Source: Desulforapulum autotrophicum HRM2 (lineage in GTDB: Bacteria > Desulfobacterota > Desulfobacteria > Desulfobacterales > Desulfobacteraceae). From it: 64,000 bases of DNA. The notes under the pieces are model-generated. The model saw nothing but the letters and a program-made list of their open reading frames with translations. It made no database searches and had not been told where the DNA came from. The DNA is taken from positions 1-64,000 of the forward strand of contig NC_012108.1 in assembly GCF_000020365.1 (NCBI RefSeq), in the 5' to 3' direction. Shown here piece by piece: positions 47,837 through 55,535 of the stretch; position 1 is the stretch's first letter, and each line of letters begins with the position of its first letter. Both the position numbers and the translations under genes were made by a program.

Positions 47837-48361
47837 ATGCTCTTAAAATCGTTTCGCCTTGAAATAGTCAACAACCACTGTATTCCCGGCGCCATGAGCG
47901 TCAACGGCATTGCCCGTCTGGACCAGGATGTGGGGTGCGTCATCCCTTATCTGAATACGGCACTTGGAGGGAGTCAGTACGTAAAAGATCCCCCGGCCGT
48001 CACTTTTAAGACCGAGGGCCGCTTAATTTCGGTTCAGCCAGACCGGATCACGGTCAACGCGGTGAAGGACCGGGAACAGGCGTTGAAAATCGTTGAATGG
48101 ATTCGCCGTGAAATCAACGAGACTTGGGACAATCGAGATGAGATCAGGCCGAGTTATAAAAGCCCGAAGAAGCCAGTTGTGATTGAAATTTTAAAATATC
48201 TGCCCAAAACCAATTGCCGGGAATGCCGGGAACCGACCTGCCTGGTTTTTGCCCTGCGGCTTGCCGAAGGCGCCAAAAGTATGGATGCCTGTCCGTATCT
48301 GGAGGGTGAGTCGAAAACAGCTTTGGAAACATACCTGTCTGAATTTATTTTCGACGACTGA
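47837..48361 (+). CDS. Protein with 4Fe-4S (Fes/CFeSP-gamma-type) domain
   Basis: 174 aa. The C-terminal part has the LPKTNCRECREPTCLVFA motif with Cys at 127, 130, 135 and 152 (C-x2-C-x4-C-x16-C). This is the putative Fe-S domain also found at the N-terminus of the corrinoid Fe-S protein large subunit of the acetyl-CoA pathway. The N-terminal 100 residues, including a conserved-looking CVIPYLNTALGGSQY stretch, are not recognised. GAGGA lies about 11 bases before the ATG. No acetyl-CoA-pathway genes adjoin it. Binding of a 4Fe-4S cluster is well supported by motif; its role is unknown. Confidence 0.82.
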   Translation: MLLKSFRLEIVNNHCIPGAMSVNGIARLDQDVGCVIPYLNTALGGSQYVKDPPAVTFKTEGRLISVQPDRITVNAVKDREQALKIVEWIRREINETWDNRDEIRPSYKSPKKPVVIEILKYLPKTNCRECREPTCLVFALRLAEGAKSMDACPYLEGESKTALETYLSEFIFDD

Positions 48362-48515
48362 CCGGCCGTAATCCGGCAACACGACGGGGTTTCACCTCAG
48401 CCGGCGTCGGCCCTCATTTGGGCAGCAATTTCCTTAATAAGTTGAATGTGGCATGGTGACAGGCCTGAAAGTTACCATAACAACCGTTATCTGTGGCGAA
48501 TATGGATTTTATTAT

Positions 48516-50192
48516 TCATTCTTTGAGATGAGAATTTTTAATTGATTGCAGATTATCCCTTACCATTTTCGTTTTTGGATGATTCTTTCCCAAGTTTTTT
48601 TCAAAAACGGTTAATGATTTTTCTAAATACTCAATCGCCTTTTCATACTTGTTTAGGGAGTGCCATACCCCGCCCAGATTGTTCCAGCGTAAGGCCACCT
48701 TCGGATGTTCAGGCCCGTAGGTTTTCAAGTCAGATGCCAGGGCTTTCTCGTAATACTCAATCGCCTTCTCATACTTGTTTAGGGAGTGCCATACCATGCC
48801 CAGATTGTTCCAAGTTCTGGCTACATCCGGATGCTCCGGCCCGTAGGTTTTTAGGTCAGATGCCAGGGCTTTCTCGTAATACTCAATCGCCTTCTCATAC
48901 TTGCCCGGGGATTCCCATGCCACGCCCAGATTGTTCCAAGTTCTGGCTATATTCGGATGCTCCGGCCCGTAGGTTTTCAGGACCGATGCCAAGGTTTTCT
49001 CGTAATACTTGATCGCCTTCTCATACTTGCCCAGGGATTCCCATACCACGCCCAGATTGTTCCAAATTCTGGCTATATTCGGATGCTCCGGCCCGTAAGT
49101 TTTTAGGTCAGATGCCAGGGCCTTCTCATAATACTTGATCGCCTTCTCATGCTTGCCCAGGAAGGTCCACGCCAAGCCCAGCTTATTCCAGTCCATGGCC
49201 ACCATCGGATCCTCCGGCCCGTAGGCTTTTAGGTCCAATGCCAGGGCCTTCTCGGAATACTCAATCGCTTTCTCGTACTTGCCCAGGGATTGCCATGCCG
49301 AACCCAGATTGTTCCAGTCAATGGCCACCATCGGATCCTCCGGTCCGTAGGTTTTCAGGTCAGATGCCAGGGCCTTCTCGTAATACCCGATCGCTTTCTT
49401 GTACTTGCCCAGGGATTGCCATGCCGAACCCAGATTGTTCCAGTCAATGGCCACCATCGGATCCTCCGGTCCGTAGGTTTTCAGGTCAGATGCCAGGGCC
49501 TTCTCGTAATACTCAATCGCCTTCTCATGTTTAGCCAATGTGTGTAAAATGAATCCCAAACTGGTCAAATATAAACTATTTTCCTGGTCATATTTAACCG
49601 CTTGTTCAAAATAGTGCAGGGCTTCCTTGTATTCTAATTTGAGTTCCTTGACAGAACCCAGTTCATAGGCACTTGCAGCGGCGTTTTTTCTGTTCTCCTC
49701 AATTTTTTTAAGGCTATTATTAAAGGATTGTTCCAGGAGTTTTTCCGCACCGTCCAGATATCCTGCCTTTAATTTATCTTTCGCTTGGGCTATAAGTCGG
49801 TCGTCACTGGAACGAGTATCTAATCTTTCCTCCAGTTCCCGGTATTTTCTTTTCCAGTCGTCAATGATTTTATCCCGATTTTCAAGGGCAATGTCTTTTT
49901 CGTCGAGTGTTTTCAGAAGACGGTCCAAGGCTTTTTGAGGGATTCCTGGATGGATAACATTACCATCCCCGACAATCGTCGTATTGCTGGATCCCAAGAC
50001 AGTTATTGTGGTCTGAGAAGGTTGTGAAAATGAATTCCAAATTGATACAACAGTAATTATAAATCCGACAATCCCAAGGTAGGCGCTGATAACACTAAAT
50101 TTTTCGGGTGTGCTCCATTTTTTCCATTGCTCCTTTCCTGGGATCAGCAACCACACTGCCCAATGCTCTTTAGAGGGGAATGATAGACGCAA
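48516..50192 (-). CDS. Membrane-anchored kinesin-light-chain-type TPR protein
   Basis: 558 aa from a TTG at 50192 with AGGAG five bases upstream; a TTG seven codons earlier lies before that site. One membrane segment (about 32-55, AYLGIVGFIITVVSIW), then a short coiled coil (about 85-125), then an array of 42-residue TPRs of the kinesin-light-chain type. Eight units share YEKALASDLKTYGPE and W.NLG..W.SLGKYEKAI. The DNA repeats every 126 bases, and the units near 49290-49530 are almost identical. TPR arrays bind proteins; the partner is unknown. Repeat number is likely to vary between strains. Confidence 0.85.
   Translation of the reverse strand: MRLSFPSKEHWAVWLLIPGKEQWKKWSTPEKFSVISAYLGIVGFIITVVSIWNSFSQPSQTTITVLGSSNTTIVGDGNVIHPGIPQKALDRLLKTLDEKDIALENRDKIIDDWKRKYRELEERLDTRSSDDRLIAQAKDKLKAGYLDGAEKLLEQSFNNSLKKIEENRKNAAASAYELGSVKELKLEYKEALHYFEQAVKYDQENSLYLTSLGFILHTLAKHEKAIEYYEKALASDLKTYGPEDPMVAIDWNNLGSAWQSLGKYKKAIGYYEKALASDLKTYGPEDPMVAIDWNNLGSAWQSLGKYEKAIEYSEKALALDLKAYGPEDPMVAMDWNKLGLAWTFLGKHEKAIKYYEKALASDLKTYGPEHPNIARIWNNLGVVWESLGKYEKAIKYYEKTLASVLKTYGPEHPNIARTWNNLGVAWESPGKYEKAIEYYEKALASDLKTYGPEHPDVARTWNNLGMVWHSLNKYEKAIEYYEKALASDLKTYGPEHPKVALRWNNLGGVWHSLNKYEKAIEYLEKSLTVFEKNLGKNHPKTKMVRDNLQSIKNSHLKE
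48600..49545 (-). repeat. 126-bp tandem repeat array encoding TPR units
   Basis: About seven to eight units of 126 bases, for example repeated GGTTTTCAGGTCAGATGCCA and CTTCTCGTAATACTCAATCG. Units at about 49290-49415 and 49416-49541 are close to identical. The units stay in frame within the TPR gene. Confidence 0.85.
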
Positions 50193-50311
50193 GTCGGCTC
50201 CTTTTTCTCTCAATTATCAGTTTGATTGTGATTAATATAAATTTCACAAAGGGCGACTCACGTCAAGAAAATAGGCCCACTGTGAACCGCTACCCGCGTC
50301 TAAATTAAAAG

Positions 50312-50417
50312 CCTGTTAAGAAGGTATACCTTATTGACAGTCTATAAAACCCCGTTAAAAAGGTTGTTTTTTTAATTGTTGACACTGTTTCTAAAAAGGT
50401 TTAAGAGTTTGTTGACA
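50312..50417. promoter_or_regulatory. Threefold repeated motif upstream of resolvase (candidate res site/operator)
   Basis: GTTAAGAAGGT (50315), GTTAAAAAGGT (50354) and TCTAAAAAGGT (50390) are each followed 19-25 bases later by TTGACA (50334, 50379, 50412). Serine resolvases bind three subsites next to their gene and often repress it, so this fits a res site. TTGACA could also be a promoter -35 box. Confidence 0.5.
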
Positions 50418-50449
50418 GTTAAACAGGAATTTTTACCGGGAAGGATGTC

Positions 50450-51025
50450 ATGACGATTTTTACTTATTCCAGAGTCAGCACTTTAGACCAGAATACAAAG
50501 ATGCAGGTGGAAGCGTTAAAGGTTGCTTACCCTGATGCAGTCCATCGCCAGGAAAAGAAGTCAGGCACAACGACCAGGGGCCGTGAAGTCCTGAACCTAC
50601 TTTTGGATATGATCAACCAGGGCGATAAACTTGTGGTTTGGAAGCTGGACCGCTTGGCAAGGAACACCGGGGATCTATGCAAAATAGTTGATCACCTGGA
50701 AAGCAGGGGGGCTTCCCTTGAAATCCTGGATCAGAAGATCGACACCAGTACAGCCACTGGCAAGGCATTCCTTCAAATGCTCGGAGTATTCGCAGAATTT
50801 GAAACCAATCTTAGAAAGGAACGCCAGCTTGCAGGCATTGCAGTAGCCAAGGCCAATGGCAAGCACCTGGGGAGAAGATCATCCCTCACAGGCGATCAAA
50901 AGCAAGAAATTCAGGTAAAGAATAAAGCCGGGATGAACCCCACCACATTATCCAAGGAATACGGAGTTAGTCGTGGGACCATCTACAACGTTTTAAAGGA
51001 GACTGCATATGGGAGTCGTTGCTGA
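50450..51025 (+). CDS. Serine recombinase (resolvase/invertase family)
   Basis: 191 aa. N-terminal resolvase domain with TYSRVSTLDQN (nucleophile Ser10), VVWKLDRLARNTGDL and FLQMLGVFAEFETNLRKERQ. The C-terminal helix-turn-helix is LSKEYGVSRGTIYNVLKE. The last six or so residues come from a junction with another recombinase fragment (see 51007), so the C-terminal end may not be original. Upstream lies a threefold repeat that may be its recombination site. It marks the left border of an accessory stretch with gene fragments and copper genes. Confidence 0.9.
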   Translation: MTIFTYSRVSTLDQNTKMQVEALKVAYPDAVHRQEKKSGTTTRGREVLNLLLDMINQGDKLVVWKLDRLARNTGDLCKIVDHLESRGASLEILDQKIDTSTATGKAFLQMLGVFAEFETNLRKERQLAGIAVAKANGKHLGRRSSLTGDQKQEIQVKNKAGMNPTTLSKEYGVSRGTIYNVLKETAYGSRC

Positions 51026-51068
51026 ATTTGAACGATCCCTTTATAGTGGACCCCGAAAACTGGACAAT
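51007..51068 (+). pseudogene. Resolvase fragment fused to an IS3-type terminal sequence (scar)
   Basis: From ATG 51007 the frame reads MGVVAEFERSLYS, which matches the internal VFAEFE.. helix region of resolvases. It then runs straight into AGTGGACCCCGAAAACTGG (51045-51063), a sequence like the terminal inverted repeat of IS3-family elements. No transposase gene is present. This looks like the remains of an insertion followed by deletion. It overlaps the end of the resolvase gene. Confidence 0.55.
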
Positions 51069-51125
51069 ATGTTAAGATAAAATATAATAGTCTGGAAACC
51101 ATTGAGGGATAGAACTGGCATCGTG

Positions 51126-51323
51126 ATGACCTTATTGATTCTGGCCAGCACCCAGGGATTCTGGGAGGTGTTGTCCGAAGGTTTGCTGGTGCTCGAAGAT
51201 CCCCCAGGCTATCGATCGCTGTATGGAAACATTTCCATGTTTGCCCGGACCATTTTTTGGATGGCAGGAGCAGCGTTGACGGTTGCTGGTTGGGTGGCTG
51301 TCATGAAGCAACTACCATTCTGA
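51126..51323 (+). CDS. Small membrane protein, possibly truncated
   Basis: 65 aa from ATG 51126 (MTLLILASTQGFWEVLSEGL), with a second hydrophobic segment FWMAGAALTVAGWVAVM near the C-terminus. There is no good ribosome site, and a TTG at 51102 also opens the frame. It follows directly on the IS3-like scar, so the original 5' end may be lost. It lies just upstream of a truncated isoprenylcysteine methyltransferase-like gene. I do not recognise the family. Confidence 0.4.
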   Translation: MTLLILASTQGFWEVLSEGLLVLEDPPGYRSLYGNISMFARTIFWMAGAALTVAGWVAVMKQLPF

Positions 51324-51393
51324 GCAGTTATTTAATCTACGGCTCTTGGACGATTAGAGAACAAATTCTATCAAAATAAAGGAGAGAGATTAC

Positions 51394-51765
51394 ATGCATG
51401 TCGGAACATGGGGACTGGCCGTCATTGTCATAGTAATGGTCTCATGGCTGCTGTACCGCTACCTGGCGCCCCAGAACTGGAAGGAATGGTCGCATGCCGG
51501 TGTGGTTCAGGCCTTTATCATTGCATTCTATGCAGAGATGTACGGGTTTCCTCTGACCATCTACTTCTTGGCCAGGTTTTTCGGCCTTGATGTGAAGTGG
51601 AGAGAGGGAGGAAACCTTTGGGAACAGATATTCGGCACGCCGGTAGCGCATCTTGTCGCAATGGTCATCGGCTACATCATCGTTTTCGCAGGAGCGACGC
51701 TCGTAGCGGATGGATGGCGGAGAATCCATCAAGCCCGGTCGGAATTAAACAAATCAATCATGAAA
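51394..51765 (+). pseudogene. Isoprenylcysteine carboxyl methyltransferase-like protein, truncated
   Basis: GGAGAG lies before the ATG. The product has membrane segments starting MHVGTWGLAVIVIVMVSW, NWKEWSHAGVVQAFII and HLVAMVIGYIIVFAGATLVA, typical of the N-terminal half of ICMT/PEMT-like membrane methyltransferases. After about residue 116 (IHQARSE) the family sequence stops. The rest of the frame (to 52029) is out-of-frame reading of an unrelated DUF1566 fragment. The catalytic C-terminal half is missing, so the product is probably inactive. Such genes often sit beside metal efflux genes, as here. Confidence 0.7.
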
Positions 51766-52040
51766 AAAAATCGGGTTATAATGACTGGCGGCTGCCCAAT
51801 ATCCGCGAACTGGAAAGTCTTATTGACATCAATGCTCATTCTCCAGCCATTGCCGGAAAAGATCAGTTTAAATCTATCCGTTCTTTTTACTGGTCTTCAA
51901 CAACCAGTTGTTATGAGCCTGCCTATGCCTGGACACTATATACAGAAGACGGCAACATTGGCATCGGATACAAGCAGCATCCTGAATTCCATGTCTGGCC
52001 GGTCAGACGTAGACAATACATTCTCATAAAAGGAAAATAG
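51766..52040 (+). pseudogene. DUF1566 (Lcl C-terminal-type) domain fragment
   Basis: In this frame the sequence reads GYNDWRLPNIRELESLID, then FYWSSTTS, AYAWTLYTEDGNI and HVWPVRR, the clear signature of the C-terminal part of a DUF1566 domain. It has no start codon of its own. The upstream part of the frame (from 51597) reads out-of-frame through the methyltransferase remnant. It ends at a TAG four bases before the copper ATPase start. It is a leftover from recombination. Confidence 0.75.
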
Positions 52041-52043
52041 AAT

Positions 52044-54533
52044 ATGAATAAGGATAATAAGCATCATCACGAGGATCAAACACCTCATCCGGATAAAGCG
52101 GCAGAGGGAAACGCCTTGAAAGATCCGGTCTGCGGTATGGACGTCGGTAAGGACAGCCCGCATCATGCCGACCATGGAAAAGAAAAAATCTATTTTTGCA
52201 GCGAGCATTGTCTGAAAAAATTTGTAGAAAACCCATCAGCTTATCTGACAAAACAGGAACAACGTGCAAAGAATGTAAAACAAAAAAACCATGCTTCCCC
52301 AAAAAAGGCAGGTCTCTACACTTGTCCCATGCATCCGGAAGTAAAACAGACCGAGCCGGGAAGCTGCCCGAAATGCGGTATGGCTTTGGAGGCTGAAACT
52401 CCGGAAACGTCTGTCAGCAAACAATGGACCTGCCCCATGCATCCGGAGGTTTTACAGGACCGGTCCGGCAGTTGTCCAAAGTGTGGCATGGCTTTGGAAC
52501 CAAAGGGTGGGACCGGGCAGGAGGAAGAAAACGCGGAACTGGCAGACATGCGTCGCCGATTCTGGGTTAGCCTGATCCTTACCCTTCCGGTTTTTATGAT
52601 GGCCATGAGCGACCTGATCCCCGGCAACCCATTGGCACGGATCGTTTCGAAAAATGTCCTTGTCTGGATCGAATTGGTGTTGGCCACACCCGTCGTGTTC
52701 TGGTGCGGCTGGCCATTTCTGGTGCGGGGCTGGCAGTCAGTCGTTTCCTGGAATCTCAATATGTTCACCCTGATTGGACTGGGTGTGTCGGTGGCTTACA
52801 TCTACAGCCTTATCGCGGCCATATTTCCAGAAATATTCCCGGCCTCCTTCAGGGGAAAAGAGGGCACGGTGGCTGTTTATTTTGAAGCCGCTGCCGTCAT
52901 CGTTACTCTGATTCTGCTGGGGCAGGTTATGGAATTGAAGGCCCGTGGCCAGACCAGCTCTGCCATCAAAGCTCTGCTGGGGCTGACTCCGAAAACCGCC
53001 CGAATCATTCGAGATGATGGCGCTGAAGAAGATATTCCACTTGAACAGGTGGAGCCTGGCGATAAGCTGCGGGTTCGGCCGGGCGAAAAAGTACCGGTTG
53101 ATGGAGTCGTCGTTGATGGAAAAAGCTCGATCGACGAGTCAATGGTCACGGGTGAATCCATACCGGTAGAGAAAAATCAGGGCGATAAATTGATCGGAGC
53201 AACGGTCAACAGTACGGGAACTATGATCATGGAAGCCAAAAAGGTAGGGGCCGAAACCCTGCTGGCTCAGATCGTTCATCTGGTTTCCGAAGCCCAGCGC
53301 AGCCGCGCCCCCATCCAGAAAGTGGCCGATGTTGTGGCTGGATATTTTGTGCCGGCAGTCGTCGGCTCAGCCATCATTACATTTATTGTGTGGAGTATGT
53401 TCGGACCCGACCCGAAAATGGCGCATGCTTTAATCAATGCGGTAGCCGTACTAATTATTGCCTGCCCCTGCGCCCTGGGTCTGGCAACCCCCATGTCGAT
53501 CATGGTGGCTACCGGCAGGGGCGCCTCCATGGGGGTCTTGTTCAGAAATGCTGAGGCCATCGAAGTCATGCGAAAAATCGACACCCTGGTCGTGGATAAA
53601 ACCGGAACGCTCACCGAAGGCAAGCCCAAGGTCGTTGCTGTCAGCACAGTTGCTGGCGGCAATGAAACGGAAATGCTGCGTTTGGCGGCAAGTCTTGAGA
53701 AAGGCAGTGAACACCCTTTGGCGGCGGCTATTGTGAATGGCGCCGAAGAAAAAGGGATAGACCTGGTCGAAGCCGTCGATTTTGAATCGGTGACCGGAAA
53801 AGGTGTCAAAGGAAGCGTGGACGGCAAACAGATTGCCTTTGGTAATATCAAACTTTTTGAGAAATTAAAGATAGATGTTCAGGAACTGGCTTCAAAAGCC
53901 GAAACCATGCGTAAGGATGGCCAGACCGTTATGTTTGTCGGAGTTGACGGGAAGCTCGCCGGCCTGATCGGCGTGGCAGACCCGATCAAGGAAACCACTG
54001 CCGAGGCGATCAAACTGCTTCATAAGGACAATATCCGCATTGTCATGTTGACCGGTGACAGCAAGACCACGGCCCAGGCGGTGGCTGCAAAGCTCGATCT
54101 GGATGAAGTGGTGGCAGAAGTACTGCCGGGCCAGAAAGCCGAAGCCGTCAAAAAATTTCAGGATGCCGGCCGGATTGTGGCCATGGCCGGAGACGGCGTC
54201 AACGATGCACCAGCTCTGTCCCAGGCCCACGTCGGTATTGCCATGGGCACCGGTGCGGATATCGCTATGGAAAGTGCAGGCGTCACTCTGGTCAAGGGTG
54301 ACCTCAGGGGCATTGTCCGTGCCCGTCTGTTGAGCAGTGCCACCATGCGCAACATCAAACAGAATCTGTTTTTCGCTTTTATATATAACTCGGTGGGGGT
54401 GCCCATCGCAGCCGGCGTGCTGTACCCGGCTTTTGGCCTTCTTTTGAGCCCGATGATCGCGGCGGCTGCTATGAGTTTCAGTTCCGTTTCGGTCATCGGC
54501 AATGCGCTGCGGTTGCGCAAAACAAAGATTTGA
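52044..54533 (+). CDS. copA: Copper/silver-translocating P1B-type ATPase
   Basis: 829 aa. The N-terminus is His-rich, followed by a YHS domain (about 26-70; [20 protein letters not shown]). Two heavy-metal-binding domains follow (about 91-115 and 127-152; CPMHPEV...CPKCGMALE), in place of the usual HMA domain. The ATPase core has the CPC membrane motif ([13 protein letters not shown], about 472), phosphorylation site DKTGTLTEG (about 518), the SEHPLA motif and [10 protein letters not shown]. It exports Cu+/Ag+ from the cytoplasm. AAAGGA lies before the ATG. It is intact although surrounded by gene fragments, and it is convergent with the Cus-type operon. Confidence 0.95.
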   Translation: MNKDNKHHHEDQTPHPDKAAEGNALKDPVCGMDVGKDSPHHADHGKEKIYFCSEHCLKKFVENPSAYLTKQEQRAKNVKQKNHASPKKAGLYTCPMHPEVKQTEPGSCPKCGMALEAETPETSVSKQWTCPMHPEVLQDRSGSCPKCGMALEPKGGTGQEEENAELADMRRRFWVSLILTLPVFMMAMSDLIPGNPLARIVSKNVLVWIELVLATPVVFWCGWPFLVRGWQSVVSWNLNMFTLIGLGVSVAYIYSLIAAIFPEIFPASFRGKEGTVAVYFEAAAVIVTLILLGQVMELKARGQTSSAIKALLGLTPKTARIIRDDGAEEDIPLEQVEPGDKLRVRPGEKVPVDGVVVDGKSSIDESMVTGESIPVEKNQGDKLIGATVNSTGTMIMEAKKVGAETLLAQIVHLVSEAQRSRAPIQKVADVVAGYFVPAVVGSAIITFIVWSMFGPDPKMAHALINAVAVLIIACPCALGLATPMSIMVATGRGASMGVLFRNAEAIEVMRKIDTLVVDKTGTLTEGKPKVVAVSTVAGGNETEMLRLAASLEKGSEHPLAAAIVNGAEEKGIDLVEAVDFESVTGKGVKGSVDGKQIAFGNIKLFEKLKIDVQELASKAETMRKDGQTVMFVGVDGKLAGLIGVADPIKETTAEAIKLLHKDNIRIVMLTGDSKTTAQAVAAKLDLDEVVAEVLPGQKAEAVKKFQDAGRIVAMAGDGVNDAPALSQAHVGIAMGTGADIAMESAGVTLVKGDLRGIVRARLLSSATMRNIKQNLFFAFIYNSVGVPIAAGVLYPAFGLLLSPMIAAAAMSFSSVSVIGNALRLRKTKI

Positions 54534-55011
54534 AGCGTTTTCAATGCTTCAAATCCGGATGCCTTGCAGAGAAGTGGTGTGACAACAAACATAAGATTAA
54601 AAAATGGAGGGAACGATGAAAACGCGGTACGGAAATTTCTTACACAAACGGACCCGAATCGAATGACTGGATGATGATGGGAGGGCGTATGGCATGTGTT
54701 TCGTGTCACGGCCTCAATGGACTGTTGCTGATAACGGAATTCTGGGGTTGTCCGTTCCGGCAGTCGGTCTGCCAGAGGGCTGAAGCTCAGCTTTTCCTGT
54801 GGTTGTCAATCGCAGGTATAAAGACGCGGACTCCCAATATAAAGTTTTCCAAAGAGAGACCGGTATATTATTTCGTGCTGGCCTTTATTATGGCGTTTTT
54901 TCCCGCAATGCGAACAGGAACTATCGTTTTCATTGATATCTCCTCCCCAGGGAAAGATGTTTGTGTCATCCCTGTTTCTCCGTACTTTTTATTCTTTCAA
55001 ATGGTAATAAA
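54534..55011. other. Region of gene debris between copA and the Cus-type operon
   Basis: No intact gene is seen. It holds a GGAGG-preceded ATG at about 54616 that stops after about 17 codons, the cytochrome c fragment at 54626-54721, and low-complexity AT-rich DNA before the convergent gene. No clear terminator is visible for either strand. Confidence 0.5.
54626..54721 (+). pseudogene. c-type cytochrome fragment
   Basis: One frame reads SYTNGPESNDWMMMGG followed by RMACVSCHGLNG. The CxxCH haem-binding motif (54695-54709), preceded by a Met-rich MMMGG stretch, is typical of a group of small cytochrome c proteins found near metal efflux genes. The frame has a stop upstream and loses similarity right after CHG. 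It is too short to be functional. Confidence 0.5.
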
Positions 55012-55518
55012 TTATTTTATCTCATACTCAAAGCTGTCCATGAGTTTTGTACCATTCACCAGGGCCTTGGCTGAAATAGTATAAACTCCTTTCTGCTTCA
55101 TGTCCGCGGTGATGCCGAATCCCATGCCCATCTTCATGGCCATGGCTTTCTGTGCTGTACCCGCAGCATCCTTGATCAAAAATCCAACAGTTCCCTTGAG
55201 GACGGGGGTGTGGTTTTTGTCTATGATATAGAGCATGATATGATGGGGTTTCTCCATATCCATTTTTTCCATATCATCGCCTTTCTGCCCGTCACCTTTC
55301 TTTTCCCTTAGATCCATAAGATAATAGGAGAGCATATAGCCCACCACCACGGATTCATGGAAAAGGTTCCCGATCCTGTCTGATGCGGACATGTCATTTC
55401 CTGCCATCTTCTGATCCGGCATTTTCTGACCTGTCATTTCACTGCCTGCAAGGGCAGGGCTTGTTATAATAAGAGAAAAGAGAACTGATATTGCAATTTT
55501 TTTTAAAATCTGTTTCAT
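55012..55518 (-). CDS. Periplasmic protein of Cus-type operon, unknown function
   Basis: 168 aa from ATG 55518 with AGGAG about seven bases upstream; the longer frame to 55584 lies inside cusA. It has a signal peptide (KKIAISVLFSLIITSPALAG) and a Met- and Lys-rich part (EMTGQKMPDQKMAGNDM). The C-terminal beta-rich domain (HHIMLYIIDKNHTPVLKG, GVYTISAKALVNGTK) is reminiscent of small periplasmic metal-binding domains. The Met-rich stretch suggests Cu or Ag binding. It is the last gene of the efflux operon, 17 bases after cusA. Confidence 0.75.
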   Translation of the reverse strand: MKQILKKIAISVLFSLIITSPALAGSEMTGQKMPDQKMAGNDMSASDRIGNLFHESVVVGYMLSYYLMDLREKKGDGQKGDDMEKMDMEKPHHIMLYIIDKNHTPVLKGTVGFLIKDAAGTAQKAMAMKMGMGFGITADMKQKGVYTISAKALVNGTKLMDSFEYEIK

Positions 55519-55535
55519 GGAGCAACTCCTTTTTT

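Noticed and set aside
48600-49545. Regular repeats suggesting a CRISPR array
   Set aside because: The 126-base period lies in frame within a TPR gene, and there are no short repeats with unique spacers or cas genes.
51597-51765. N-terminal part of the 147-codon frame before the DUF1566 fragment
   Set aside because: It is out-of-frame reading of the methyltransferase remnant; only the part after about 51766 has family similarity.
54671-55084. 137-codon plus-strand frame after copA
   Set aside because: It starts in a cytochrome fragment and then runs antisense into the periplasmic protein gene; only the CxxCH piece is meaningful.
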